A stretch of 64,000 nucleotides of DNA from Bacteroidota bacterium. Lineage in GTDB: Bacteria; Bacteroidota; Bacteroidia; Bacteroidales; VadinHA17. A program made the position numbers and the translations under genes. The notes below the pieces were generated by a model. It was not told where the DNA came from, ran no database searches, and saw only the letters and a program-made list of their open reading frames with translations. Shown piece after piece: positions 44,728 through 55,263 of the stretch. The stretch spans positions 1-64,000 of the forward strand of contig JADKBL010000011.1 of NCBI GenBank assembly GCA_016718875.1, in the 5' to 3' direction. Within the stretch, counting starts at the first letter, position 1; each line of letters starts with the position of its first letter.

Positions 44728-47700
44728 ATGAGAGAAAAACTGCTTTCAGCACTCGGAATTGAATCCGGTGAGGAATCGATGGTTTCAATGCTTCTTACCC
44801 AATCCGTATTTTTAGGAATATTTTTCGGTGCCTTTGACATAAGTGCCCATTCACTTTTTCTCTCAATTTTTGACGAGAAGATGATGGCCAGGGGGTATGT
44901 GGTTTCCGGACTTGCAGGGATCTTCCTTACAGCTATTTACACGGGTTTACAGACAAGAATGAAATTCAGGAATTTTGCAATTTTTAACCTTGCATTTGTT
45001 ACTGTTTTAAGTTTGTTACTTTGGGTTGCCATTGTTCTCTACCCTTCGAAATGGGTGATCTTTCTTGTTTTTATTATGCTTGGCCCGCTTAACATTCTGG
45101 CTGCACTCGGATTCTGGGGAACTGCTGGCCGTCTCTTTACCCTTAGGCAGGGGAAACGACTTTTCGGACTTGTAGATGCCGGTCTTGTGGTAGGTATAAT
45201 TGTTAGTTGTTACACTATTCCGGTTTTGCTGGCTTTTCAATTTGAGTCTCATAATATTCTCCTGTTAAGTGCTTTATCCGTGCTTCTTGCAACTGTAATT
45301 CAGATATTTATCGGCTCAAATTTCAGCTTTGTGTCCGGACGTGAGGAAAAAAAGCAGGAAAACAGTGAGAAAAAGAAATCAGTTCTTACAACTTTCCGCG
45401 AAGACAGGTATACAAGGATAATGGCAATATTTGTTGCCCTTTCTGTTATTACAGCATTCTTTATTCAGTACTCTTTTATGGCTGTCACAAGGGAACAGTA
45501 TCCTTCTGAAGAGGATATGGCGAGGTTTCTTGGTATTTTTACTGGTTCAATGATGATTTTCACATTGCTGGTGAAACTTCTTGTCTTCTCATACCTCATA
45601 AGAAATTATGGACTAAGAACCTGTCTTGCAATATCTCCACTTCTGGTTGCTGTTTTTACTGTTATTGCCATAATTATAGGGATGACAATGGGTTATACTC
45701 CTGAGGCAACAAGCGGGTTCCTGATCTTTTTCCTGCTCCTTGCACTAAGCAGGCTCTTCTCAAAATCACTCAAGGATTCTATAGAATCACCCTCATTCAA
45801 GGTTATCTATCAGACGATAGATGAAAAGATCAGATATGAAATTCAATCTGGGATGGATGGAACAGTTAATGAAATTGCAGCACTTTCATCAGGTCTTATC
45901 CTTGCCGGTATGGGTGTTCTCAGCTTCATAAAACTCATTCACTTTTCCTGGGTACTTTTCATATTCATCATAATCTGGGTATTTGTCGCTGTAATGCTTT
46001 ACAATGAGTACAGGAAATCAATCAGGAAGGCTCTTGAAACAGGCGATAAAAAAGGTTCTGATGAGGATGCGACTATAAAGGGTGCCATGAATAACCGATT
46101 TGCTGCAGAAAGCTCTTTCAGAAAGGATTATTTTCGTCTTATTTCCGGTGACTACTCACAACTGGAAGACAATATGAGCCGGTGGTATTTCAGTAAAATC
46201 ATTGATCATTCCTCTTCCGGAAATGATACAAGTATGGTTCCATTACTCAGAAAGCTTAATAATCTTAGCAGCCTGGATGAGGAAAGCCGGCGTTTGTCAG
46301 GAGAGCTTGTCAAACGGCTTGAGGAAATAGCTTCTGATGGAAGATCAGATACCGACAAGTTCATATCTGCAAGAAAAATACTTGCAGGATCAAGAATGCC
46401 GCAGACAACAGAAATACTCAGGTTATTACGTGATAACTCGCTTGAAGCAAAAAGACTGGGGATATTTATGATAGGGAAATTCAAACTTACCGACTTGCTT
46501 CCTGAGGTTTGTGAATGTCTCAATATAAAGGGTTTGGAGACAGATGCTTTCTCTGTACTTAATACCTTTGGTAACGAAGCAGGTACCGAGCTTGAAAGAT
46601 TTTACCTGGCTTCCTCCGGGAATATTAGTACCAGCAAAACAATACTGCGTCTTCTTGTTAAGATTAATACTCATGAAAGCAGAATATTCCTGTTCTCCAG
46701 ACTGTGGTCCAATTCACGACAAATTAAAGAGATTGCACTCAAATGCCTGATCGGAAACAACTTCAAACCTTCAGAAGAAGAAAAGGATAAACTTCATCAG
46801 CTTATCTCAGAGACTATCGGGATCATGACATGGAATCTTTCTGCAAGAAAAAGTATCGAAAGACATAGTGATCAGGTTCTTCACGGAGTAATTGATAAAG
46901 AGATCAGCAGATGGAGAAGCTATCTTTTTGACCTTCTTTCAATCACTTATGACAGAGGTTCGGTAGTGAAGATACAGGAAAATCTTGACAGCGAAACTGT
47001 TGAGAGTGTCAATTACGCACTGGAGATGATAGATATAGTTATTGATGATACAATCAAACAGAAACTTATAATGCTTGTAGATGCAGTTCCTGATGAGGAA
47101 AAGCTCAAAAATCTTTACCAGTTCTACCCTGTTGAAATACCTGATTATAACAAGCTAATTGAAGATATAATTAACCGCGACTATAACCTGGTTAGTATCT
47201 GGACCAAAGCAAGTGTACTCAGAAGCATTAAGGAGGTTGACGGAGAATCATTAACTGAATCGGTGGTGGCACTTCTTTTCAGCCCCGAGGAGATACTTCA
47301 GGAAGAATCGGTGAGGATAGTTGCAGCATCAGGGAAAGAGTTATATAAATCAATCGCACACAGGTTGCCGGCATCAACCAGAATAAGACTCGATAAGTTA
47401 GCCGGAGGCGAGGTTGCATCGGAAGAGTTGCTATTTGAAAAGACCAGGTTTCTTTCAGCCTGTTTCCCGGCTGTTCCTGAAGATGAAGTCATGACACTTG
47501 CTTCACATACAGAATTATACAGGGATTTCAGTTCCCTCTCTTCTCATATTGGGGAATACTCCATGGTATGGCCGGTATTATCAAAAAGGACCACTGACAG
47601 GGTTCATATACATTATGAAGGCAGGATAAATGAAGCAGATATAAATGCCGGAATAAGCGGGATTGTTGCCTATTACACCCTTTCCCTGAATTCAGCTGAA

Positions 47701-47769
47701 GATTTTAATTATCAGTATCCCGAAAGTTCTTTTGAGATTTATAATTATATAAATACAAACGAGGTGTAA
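44728..47769 (+). CDS. NTT/MFS-like membrane transporter fused to a HEAT-repeat domain
   Basis: A 1013-residue protein. The N-terminal ~440 residues form about twelve membrane helices related to nucleotide-transporter (NTT, ATP/ADP translocase-like) or MFS proteins; GFWGTAGRLFTLRQGKRLFGL and the FKVIYQTIDEKIRYEIQSG loop are the most NTT-like. The C-terminal ~570 residues are soluble and made of helical repeats of HEAT type (TTEILRLLRDNSLEAKRLG, with LIGNNFKPSEEEKDK). Such fusions are known in free-living bacteria, with unproven substrates. AAAGGGGAAC before ATG gives a fair ribosome site. It leads a tight run of co-directional genes ending in the giant adhesin. Confidence 0.75.
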   Translation: MREKLLSALGIESGEESMVSMLLTQSVFLGIFFGAFDISAHSLFLSIFDEKMMARGYVVSGLAGIFLTAIYTGLQTRMKFRNFAIFNLAFVTVLSLLLWVAIVLYPSKWVIFLVFIMLGPLNILAALGFWGTAGRLFTLRQGKRLFGLVDAGLVVGIIVSCYTIPVLLAFQFESHNILLLSALSVLLATVIQIFIGSNFSFVSGREEKKQENSEKKKSVLTTFREDRYTRIMAIFVALSVITAFFIQYSFMAVTREQYPSEEDMARFLGIFTGSMMIFTLLVKLLVFSYLIRNYGLRTCLAISPLLVAVFTVIAIIIGMTMGYTPEATSGFLIFFLLLALSRLFSKSLKDSIESPSFKVIYQTIDEKIRYEIQSGMDGTVNEIAALSSGLILAGMGVLSFIKLIHFSWVLFIFIIIWVFVAVMLYNEYRKSIRKALETGDKKGSDEDATIKGAMNNRFAAESSFRKDYFRLISGDYSQLEDNMSRWYFSKIIDHSSSGNDTSMVPLLRKLNNLSSLDEESRRLSGELVKRLEEIASDGRSDTDKFISARKILAGSRMPQTTEILRLLRDNSLEAKRLGIFMIGKFKLTDLLPEVCECLNIKGLETDAFSVLNTFGNEAGTELERFYLASSGNISTSKTILRLLVKINTHESRIFLFSRLWSNSRQIKEIALKCLIGNNFKPSEEEKDKLHQLISETIGIMTWNLSARKSIERHSDQVLHGVIDKEISRWRSYLFDLLSITYDRGSVVKIQENLDSETVESVNYALEMIDIVIDDTIKQKLIMLVDAVPDEEKLKNLYQFYPVEIPDYNKLIEDIINRDYNLVSIWTKASVLRSIKEVDGESLTESVVALLFSPEEILQEESVRIVAASGKELYKSIAHRLPASTRIRLDKLAGGEVASEELLFEKTRFLSACFPAVPEDEVMTLASHTELYRDFSSLSSHIGEYSMVWPVLSKRTTDRVHIHYEGRINEADINAGISGIVAYYTLSLNSAEDFNYQYPESSFEIYNYINTNEV

Positions 47770-47779
47770 AATTCGATCA

Positions 47780-49766
47780 ATGGCTTTGAGACGAACTACA
47801 ATATTCAGACAGCTAATTTTCAATATAGCAATACCTACGGTTATTGCTCTTCTGATTATTGCAGGGATCAATTTCACCCGGACCCGGACCATCCTCAGTG
47901 AAGGTACTAATGAAAAAAAACGAACTTCTGGCAAATGAAGTAACCAAGATCCTGAAATTCCAGGATATTGCTACAAATATAGTTGAAGATCAGTTCAATA
48001 ACAGATTTAAAGATTTAAGTAATCTTCTTGTAGATAAATATTTTGCCAATACTGATGGTATTGAAAAAGCTGATCTCAGAGCCATTGCCAGTAAGATAGG
48101 AATGGATACTCTAAATGAGCACATATACATAATATCTTCAGATGGGATCATTATCAATACAACTTTCAAACAGGATCTTAATTTTAATCTTTTTAACCTG
48201 GGGGAGAACATGAAAAATTCTCTTCAGGGAATTCAGAAATCCGGGAAATTCGTTTCAGATCTTTTTGCTATAGAACAGGCAACCAAACGGCCAAAAAAAT
48301 TCTCTTATCAGCCAACAAATGACAAAAAATACATCATTGAACTTGGAGCCTATTCCAAACAGGTGGATGATATCGTTCAGGCAATTGAGGATACCAAGGC
48401 TGAATTGAAAAGTGAAACTGAAGGGATCATAGATGTGGAGCTGTTTCTTACGGATGGGGGTCAGGTCTTCAGTATGAATAAGAACAAATTGGATATTGAT
48501 AATCATGATGATATTCTGTCACAGGTGTTCCAGTACAAGGATACAGTTGAAATGATGCAGCAGGAAGGAGATAAATGGTATCACTATAACTATATCTACA
48601 TGGAACGTGCTACCGGCAAGGATAAATCCTCTTCCAGCTTGTACAAGGGATCGGTAATCAGAATTATATCGGACCGAACTGCCCAGCAGGAGCTTTTCAG
48701 GAAGGAGGCCCTCCGGTTCAGTCTGGTCTTTGCATTGACAATGTTATTTCTGAGCGGCGTTATTTACCGGAAAACAAAAGTTATTACCCGGCCTATCAAG
48801 AAGCTTGTGGAAAATGTCGACAGGATAACAAACGGTGATCTGAGGGAAAGGGCAGAGGTTACGGGAAATAATGAGATAACCAGGCTTACGGAAAAATTCA
48901 ACATGATGATCGCCCAGCTTGAGAGTTATACATATGAGCTGGAGGAAAAAGTTAAGGAAAGAACATTAAAGATAGAAAAACAGAAAGAGGAGATTGAGGA
49001 GCAGAAAAAGCATATCATGGATAGTATTTATTATGCCCGGAGGATCCAGAATGCAATCCTTCCCTCTTTCCATGTAATTGATAATTACCTTAAGGACTAC
49101 TTCATTCTTTACCTCCCGAAAGATATTGTAAGCGGAGATTTTTACTGGATGAACGGAACCGACGGATTATGTATGATTGCTGCTGTCGACTGTACAGGCC
49201 ATGGTGTACCCGGTGCTTTCATGTCAATTGTCGGATTCAATCAGATGAACTATGCCGTCAGTGTTAAAAAGGCAAGGTCAGCAGCTTTGATAATGGATGA
49301 GCTAAATACCGGTGTCATAAATACACTTAATGAAAATGTCTCTGACAGTTCAATAAAAGATGGCATGGACATGGCACTCTGTATTTTTGATTTCGAAAGG
49401 ATGAATCTCGAATTTGCCGGAGCAAATAATCCGATACTGCTTATCAGGGATGGAGAAGTAACAATGTATAAGGGCGACAGATTCCCGATAGGAGTTTATG
49501 AAGGTAGCATCCCAAAACCATTCACAAATAATGAAATTGCAATCAGAACCGGGGATTGTATTTATATGTTCTCCGATGGTTATCCCGACCAGTTTGGTGG
49601 TCCTGATAATAAGAAATTTATGCTCAGGAGGTTCCAGGAACTTCTGCGCGACATTCATGCCATGCCAATGAACCAGCAGAAAGATCTACTGGCGCAGAGG
49701 CTTACTGAGTGGAGGGGCAAAAATGAACAGGTAGATGATATCCTGGTTATAGGTATCAGAGTATAG
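47780..49766 (+). CDS. Membrane SpoIIE-type PP2C phosphatase with HAMP domain (frameshifted)
   Basis: About 661 residues after joining frames. Order: membrane helix (about 15-32), extracytoplasmic sensor (about 35-315), second helix (FALTMLFLSGVIY), HAMP (about 335-385), coiled coil (about 385-415), and a SpoIIE/RsbU-type Ser/Thr phosphatase (about 420-661) with VSGDFYWM, AAVDCTGHGVPGAFMS and MFSDGYPDQFGG. Metal-site aspartates are present. The first 45 residues are in one frame; the rest continues one frame over because of an eight-A run at 47913-47920 where seven keep the frame. It starts 10 bases after the transporter-HEAT gene. It probably relays an outside signal by dephosphorylating an unknown partner. 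Confidence 0.82.
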
Positions 49767-49783
49767 TACGGAAATTATTTATT

Positions 49784-52700
49784 ATGGGTCTGACAACAGA
49801 AACTAAAAAATTCAATCCATTCCCGGGATTGAGACCTTTTGCTCCTGAAGAGAGTGATCTCTTCTTCGGTAAAGCAGGAGAGAGCGGTGAAGTGCTTGAC
49901 AAACTTCTGCATAACAGGTTTGTCACAGTTATCGGTGCTTCAGGTAGTGGTAAATCGTCACTTATCTATTGCGGCATTTTACCAAGGGTTAAAAAGCTTG
50001 ATACCAAAAGTGAAACCTGGAAGATAATCTCTTTCAGGCCCGGAAACGATCCTTTTGGAAATCTGGCTGAGGCAATGGCTGAAAGCTCTCCTTCAGCTGG
50101 TGATAATGCTGAGCTCAGGGACCAAATCAGGCAGGAACTGCTCAGTGGCCCCAATGGTATTACTGAGGCTGTAAGGAAGATGATCCTCAGGCATGGCGGA
50201 AAAGTATTACTGGTTGTCGACCAGTTTGAAGAGTTGTTCCGTTACAGTTCATTAGGCAAAAGTGATTCCAGTCATGCTACAACTTCAAAATTCGTTGATT
50301 GTATTGTTGACTCCGTACTCCAGTCTGCTGTTAATGTTTTCACAATAATTACCATGCGCTCTGACTTTATTGGAGAATGTGCGCATTATCAGGGACTTAC
50401 GCAGCTCATAAATAACAGTAACTACCTTGTTCCTCATATGGGAACTGAGAATTACCGGGAAGCAATTACTGGTCCTGTGAACTACGCGGGTGCTACAATC
50501 GATCCTATACTTGTTGAAATTCTTCTTAAAGACATTGGCGACAGAACCGATCAACTTCCTGTCCTTCAGCATGCAATGATGAGAACATGGAACCGCTGGC
50601 AGGAACTCGAGGAACCCGACAGGCCAATAAATAAAACTGATTATGACTCGGTTGGTACGATGAGCGATGCCATGTCGCTCCATGCCAATGAAGCATATGA
50701 GGAGCTTAGTCCGAGGGGTAAGGAGATTTGTGAGATCATGTTTAAGACAATAACCGAAAAGGGCTCAGATAACAAGGGTCTGAGACACCCTTCTCCGGTA
50801 ACTTCTATAAAATCTATTGCCGGTTGTACAAGCGAAGAGCTTTTTGATGTCGTTGAGAAATTCAGGATAACTTCAAGATCATTTATCACTCCAAGGCAGA
50901 ATGTTCCTCTTGATGATCATTCAATTATCGACCTGTCGCATGAGAGCCTTATGCGGTTATGGGACAGGCTCAGGGAGTGGGTTGATGATGAGGCTTCATC
51001 GGTACAGATGTATATGCGTCTTTCAGAGGCTTCAGCGATGTACCAGCAGGGCAAGACCAGCCTCTGGAGACCGCCGGACCTTCAGCTTGCGATTAACTGG
51101 CGCGACAAACACAAACCTACACTCGCATGGGCCGAACGTTACAACCCGGCTTTTGAAAGGGCAATGGTTTACCTGCGTACCAGTGAGAAGGAATATCTCG
51201 AGGAAGAAGAGAATAAGATCAGGCTGCAGAAGCGCCAGATGAGAAGGACAAGGATAGTTGCCCTTATACTTGGTGTTGCAGCAATTATATCAGTTGGATT
51301 TATGTTATTTGCCTTCGTTCAGAAGATTTCTGCAGACAGACAGACAGTACTGGCTGAAGAGCGAAGAATTGAAGCTGAAAGGGAGAAAGTAAGGGCTGAC
51401 TCCTCAACAGTGGAGGCTATAGAGGCCAGGGTTGTTGCCGACTCTAATGCTGTTGAGGCAACACGTAGTGCTGAAGAGGCTGAAAGACAGAGAATAATTG
51501 CTGAGGGACAGCGCTCACTTGCCGTTAAAAATGAGGCTATTGCAGTTAAGCAGACAGAAATAGCGGTTGCACAGACCGATTCAGCCACAAGGGCAAAGGA
51601 ACTCGCAATAAAAAATGAAAGGGATGCTACTATAGCTAAAGAGAATGCGTTGAGATTAAGGATGTTGTCTATTGGAAAGGCAATGTCGATAAAATCAATA
51701 CAGGCTGTCGGACAAAAAGATCTGCAGACACTTCTTGCATACCAGGCATATATCTTCAATAAGAATAATGGAGGTATTGGGAATGATGCGGATATTTATG
51801 CCGGTCTGTATAATGTGGCCAGAACTTATGGCAACCTGAACTATAAATCCTTCCATGGTCATTCAGGAGCTATCAGCAGTATAGCATTTGTTCCGGGAAG
51901 CAAGGATTTCTTCACATCCGGATATGACGGAAAAGTAATTAAATGGTCACTTGGCGGTACTGACCAGTCGCTTCAGATTGTTTATTCAGGGACAGATATT
52001 ATTGAGGTTCTTGCTGTCAGTCCTGATGCCTCATGGCTCGCAATGGGAAGCAACAATGCTGCGATTAAAATGGTTTCATTAAAGGGAAACACTGCAGGCT
52101 ATGAAATGACAGGTCACACCGGGAAATTGAAATCACTTATTTTCTCATATGATGGTAAGTACCTGTATTCAGCTTCTCTTGATGGCAAAGTTCTTAAGTG
52201 GGATCTCTCTGCACATACGAGTACAAGTTTGACAGACGGTGCAATGCCACTGACATCAATAGACGTTTCGTTCAATGGTAAATATGTGGCAGGCATCAAC
52301 AGTCAGGGCGGAGTTGTAGTTTGGAATCAGGAAAACAAATCGGATAACTTCCCGATCCCTGCAAGCGGGAAGAACATTAAAGTTGTAAGGTTTAATCCCG
52401 ATACCAATATTCTTGCACTAGGTGATGTAAACGGTAATATTGAGTTATGGGATGTAAGCCTGCGGAAGAAGATTTCGGAGGTTAAGGCCCATACTGCTCA
52501 GGTAAACGATATCAGGTTCAATAAACTGCTTAAGCAAATGGCGACGGCAAGTAATGATCATACAGTTAAAATCTTTAATATAAAAGATATAACAGATCTT
52601 ACGGAACCACCTATCACTTTTGCCGACGACCATCAGCAATTTGTAATGGTGATACAGTTCAGTCCCGATGGACAGCTTATCGTTTCAGGATCATATGATG

Positions 52701-52879
52701 ATAAGGAGAACCTTGTAAGCCGTCCGGCTCATGTTGATAATCTTGTAAACGATATCTGCACTTCTGTAACACGAAACATGACACAGGATGAGTGGAATAC
52801 CTATGTTGGCAGGGATATACCCCTTGAGAAAACTTGTTCTGAGAAGAACCTTAATATTAAAATGAATCCTATTAAATAA
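49784..52879 (+). CDS. nSTAND-WD40 membrane-anchored ATPase
   Basis: A 1031-residue STAND-class ATPase. The nSTAND1 opening FPGLRPFAPEESDLFFGK is at about 13-30, Walker A GASGSGKSS at 51-59, and Walker B VLLVVDQFEELF near 145. A single membrane helix lies at about 490-512. It is followed by an Ala/Glu/Arg-rich coiled coil (about 515-625, many ADS/AEE heptads) and a WD40 propeller (about 690-1010), starting FHGHSGAISSIAFVP. STAND proteins act as signal-triggered switches or scaffolds. The membrane helix between ATPase and propeller implies the propeller is on the other side of the membrane from the ATPase. It follows the phosphatase by 17 bases. Confidence 0.88.
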   Translation: MGLTTETKKFNPFPGLRPFAPEESDLFFGKAGESGEVLDKLLHNRFVTVIGASGSGKSSLIYCGILPRVKKLDTKSETWKIISFRPGNDPFGNLAEAMAESSPSAGDNAELRDQIRQELLSGPNGITEAVRKMILRHGGKVLLVVDQFEELFRYSSLGKSDSSHATTSKFVDCIVDSVLQSAVNVFTIITMRSDFIGECAHYQGLTQLINNSNYLVPHMGTENYREAITGPVNYAGATIDPILVEILLKDIGDRTDQLPVLQHAMMRTWNRWQELEEPDRPINKTDYDSVGTMSDAMSLHANEAYEELSPRGKEICEIMFKTITEKGSDNKGLRHPSPVTSIKSIAGCTSEELFDVVEKFRITSRSFITPRQNVPLDDHSIIDLSHESLMRLWDRLREWVDDEASSVQMYMRLSEASAMYQQGKTSLWRPPDLQLAINWRDKHKPTLAWAERYNPAFERAMVYLRTSEKEYLEEEENKIRLQKRQMRRTRIVALILGVAAIISVGFMLFAFVQKISADRQTVLAEERRIEAEREKVRADSSTVEAIEARVVADSNAVEATRSAEEAERQRIIAEGQRSLAVKNEAIAVKQTEIAVAQTDSATRAKELAIKNERDATIAKENALRLRMLSIGKAMSIKSIQAVGQKDLQTLLAYQAYIFNKNNGGIGNDADIYAGLYNVARTYGNLNYKSFHGHSGAISSIAFVPGSKDFFTSGYDGKVIKWSLGGTDQSLQIVYSGTDIIEVLAVSPDASWLAMGSNNAAIKMVSLKGNTAGYEMTGHTGKLKSLIFSYDGKYLYSASLDGKVLKWDLSAHTSTSLTDGAMPLTSIDVSFNGKYVAGINSQGGVVVWNQENKSDNFPIPASGKNIKVVRFNPDTNILALGDVNGNIELWDVSLRKKISEVKAHTAQVNDIRFNKLLKQMATASNDHTVKIFNIKDITDLTEPPITFADDHQQFVMVIQFSPDGQLIVSGSYDDKENLVSRPAHVDNLVNDICTSVTRNMTQDEWNTYVGRDIPLEKTCSEKNLNIKMNPIK

Positions 52880-52887
52880 CGATCACG

Positions 52888-53964
52888 GTGATGAAAACTT
52901 TCTTTCAGTATCTTATCAGAAACCATCTCCTGCTGATCCTCCTGGTTATTATGCCTGTTACCGGGATTGCCCAGGAGGCAGAGGTTGGAAGCTGTGCTGA
53001 GAAGCTGCAGACAGCGCAAAACCTTTTCGACAGAGGTCAGGTTGAACAGGTAGCCGGACTGCTTCAGGAATGTCTGAAATCGGGCTTTACCCGTGAGGAA
53101 TCACTAACTGCTTACAAGCTTATAATTCAGACATATCTGTTTGAAGATGAGCTTGAAAAAGCCGACTCAGCGATGCTCGATTTTCTGAAGAGAAATCCTG
53201 AATACGAGCTAAGTGAAACTGATCACTCATCTTTTGTGCATCTCTTTAATACATTCCAGGTAAAACCTGTTGTACAGATTTCCATTCATTTTTTATCAAA
53301 CCTTCCTTTTACAACTTTTGTTGAATCAAGATCCGTTTCCGGAATTCCGGCAAAAGGGAAATACAGTGCTCCGGTATTTAACATGTATGGTTCAATTGAA
53401 GCCAAATTCAAGATGACAGAGAAAATAGAACTCAATTTTGAGACAGGTTATTCCCAGTTGACTTTTATAAATACGAAAGAATTTGCCGGACTTGGCACTT
53501 CAACTTATAAGGAGAAACAGAGCAGGATTGAGATCCCTTTGTCGGCAACATACAACATAGCTAAACTAGGGAAATTTACTCCCTATGCCAGGCTTGGGGC
53601 AGGTCCTGCTCTGATGCTCAGTTCTGTTGCCACAACAGAATTCATTGAATTATACACGAATGGTAATGATAACACAGGCTCAGATATTGATAGAAAGGAT
53701 GCAAGGTATGCCCTGGATATTTTTGGCCAGGTCGGAGCAGGAATGAAATTCAAGACCAGGGGAGGATACATGTTTGCAGAGGTCCGCGGAAATTTCGGAA
53801 TATTCAACCAGACCAGGCGATCTGATTTACCTGACTACACACACTCTTCAGAAGAACATGGATACTTTTATAAATATGCTGATGATGATTTTAATCTTAA
53901 TGCTCTGAATTTTACCATAGGTTATACTCAGATCTTTTATAAACCATCAAAAAGGGGGGAATAA
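52888..53964 (+). CDS. TPR-like plus outer-membrane beta-barrel protein
   Basis: A 358-residue secreted protein. A signal peptide (LLLILLVIMPVTGIAQ) is followed by a helical TPR-like part at about 35-125 (CAEKLQTAQNLFDRGQVEQV and the next two helical pairs), then an outer-membrane barrel (about 130-358) with repeated aromatic strand ends, closing FTIGYTQIFYK. No conserved catalytic residues are seen. It starts eight bases after the nSTAND-WD40 gene, so it is likely co-transcribed and may be the outer-membrane part of the same system. A PorP/SprF-type partner of the T9SS adhesin is a possible alternative, not supported by motifs. Confidence 0.7.
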   Translation: MMKTFFQYLIRNHLLLILLVIMPVTGIAQEAEVGSCAEKLQTAQNLFDRGQVEQVAGLLQECLKSGFTREESLTAYKLIIQTYLFEDELEKADSAMLDFLKRNPEYELSETDHSSFVHLFNTFQVKPVVQISIHFLSNLPFTTFVESRSVSGIPAKGKYSAPVFNMYGSIEAKFKMTEKIELNFETGYSQLTFINTKEFAGLGTSTYKEKQSRIEIPLSATYNIAKLGKFTPYARLGAGPALMLSSVATTEFIELYTNGNDNTGSDIDRKDARYALDIFGQVGAGMKFKTRGGYMFAEVRGNFGIFNQTRRSDLPDYTHSSEEHGYFYKYADDDFNLNALNFTIGYTQIFYKPSKRGE

Positions 53965-53967
53965 GCT

Positions 53968-55210
53968 ATGAAAAAGGTATTTTATTTATTATTAATGGTT
54001 TTGTTATTTTCCTCATGCAGAAAAACAGAGGATATAAATAATAACATCCTCAGGCTTTACGGTGATGCACTTGAGGATATTGGTTATGGAATCACTAAAG
54101 CAGAAGATGGCTTTGTTATTACCGGTCAGCTTACAGAGGTGGCCAAAGACGGAGATTTAATTAATGTTGGAAATTCAGTGAAGAAATTGGGGATTATCAG
54201 AACCAATGTAAATGGGGATATGATATGGCAAAAAAGTTTTGGTGATCAGGAAGTTAATGTCGGATCCAAAGCAGTGGTTCTTGATGACGGATCTGTGGTG
54301 TCGGTGGGTTATGCTACAGATAAAACTACCCATTTGAAAGATGTTTACATCGTAAAGACCGATAATCAGGGAAATCAAATTACCCAAAAATATTTAAAAA
54401 TACCAGTGATAAATTATAATCAGTATGGGATCGATATTTTAAAAAACTTCCACAGGTTTTCTTGTTCTGGGTGTTACTGATGAGGAAAAAGCAGGAACTA
54501 CTGACTCAACAGGGAATGTCGGGGGTAAAAAAGATATTCTTGTAATGAAACTTGACAACAGCCTGAATGAGATTGAAAGCTGGTCTGCAGGCTACACCGG
54601 AAATGATGAGGCAGTTGCCATTAAGCCTGACAACGGTGGCGGTTATATAGTTGTTGCGACAACGGACAGGTCTGATAAAGGACCCAGTGTCCAAAGTAAG
54701 AATAATATACTTCTTGTAAAGATTAATGCTCTGGGAAACTTTACCCAGCAAAGAATAATCGGAGGAACAGCTGAAGAGAATGCAGCTGATATTGAAATCC
54801 TGAGCGACGGATACCTCGTGGTAGCCACTGCAGGTACGGAAGCATCAGGTCAGAATGGTTATGTTTGGAGACTATCTCAAAACATTTTTGCAGCACCGGT
54901 TTATGACCATTCCATTTTGGTTGAATCAGGCTCAAATCAGATTTCTTTCCGGATTAATGCTGTATCGAGATATAAAACAAGTGCGTTTGTAATGGCCGGG
55001 CAGACCGGTACCGGAAGCTCAGCCAGGATGCTGGTATTTCTTACCGATGATGAAGGCAACCTTTTAGGAGGAAAAAGTGTCATATCAGGAGGTACAGGGA
55101 GCCAGTCGGTTAATGATATTATTTCAGATGACGACGGTAATATTTATGCTGTGGGGAAAGACAGCTATGAGAACAATTCGATGATCAGCCTGCTGAAGTT
55201 CAGGTTCTGA
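53968..55210 (+). CDS. Beta-propeller lipoprotein (frameshifted)
   Basis: About 413 residues after joining. A lipoprotein signal (FYLLLMVLLFSSC) is followed by repeated blade-like units of the form DGFVITG..., DGSVVSVGYA..., GGYIVVATT..., DGYLVVAT..., and DGNIYAVGK, which resemble a seven-bladed propeller. The first frame ends at 54480; the family pattern resumes one frame over (TSTGFLVLGVTDEEK, then KKDILVMKL). An A-run of six at 54441-54446, where five keeps the frame, explains it. It starts three bases after the barrel gene and is anchored in the membrane with its propeller outside, plausibly in the periplasm or at the surface. Confidence 0.72.
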
Positions 55211-55263
55211 TCTGACTGATCGTGTGTTTGGCCGTGATTTTACCTTATGAAAAAGCAATTGAG

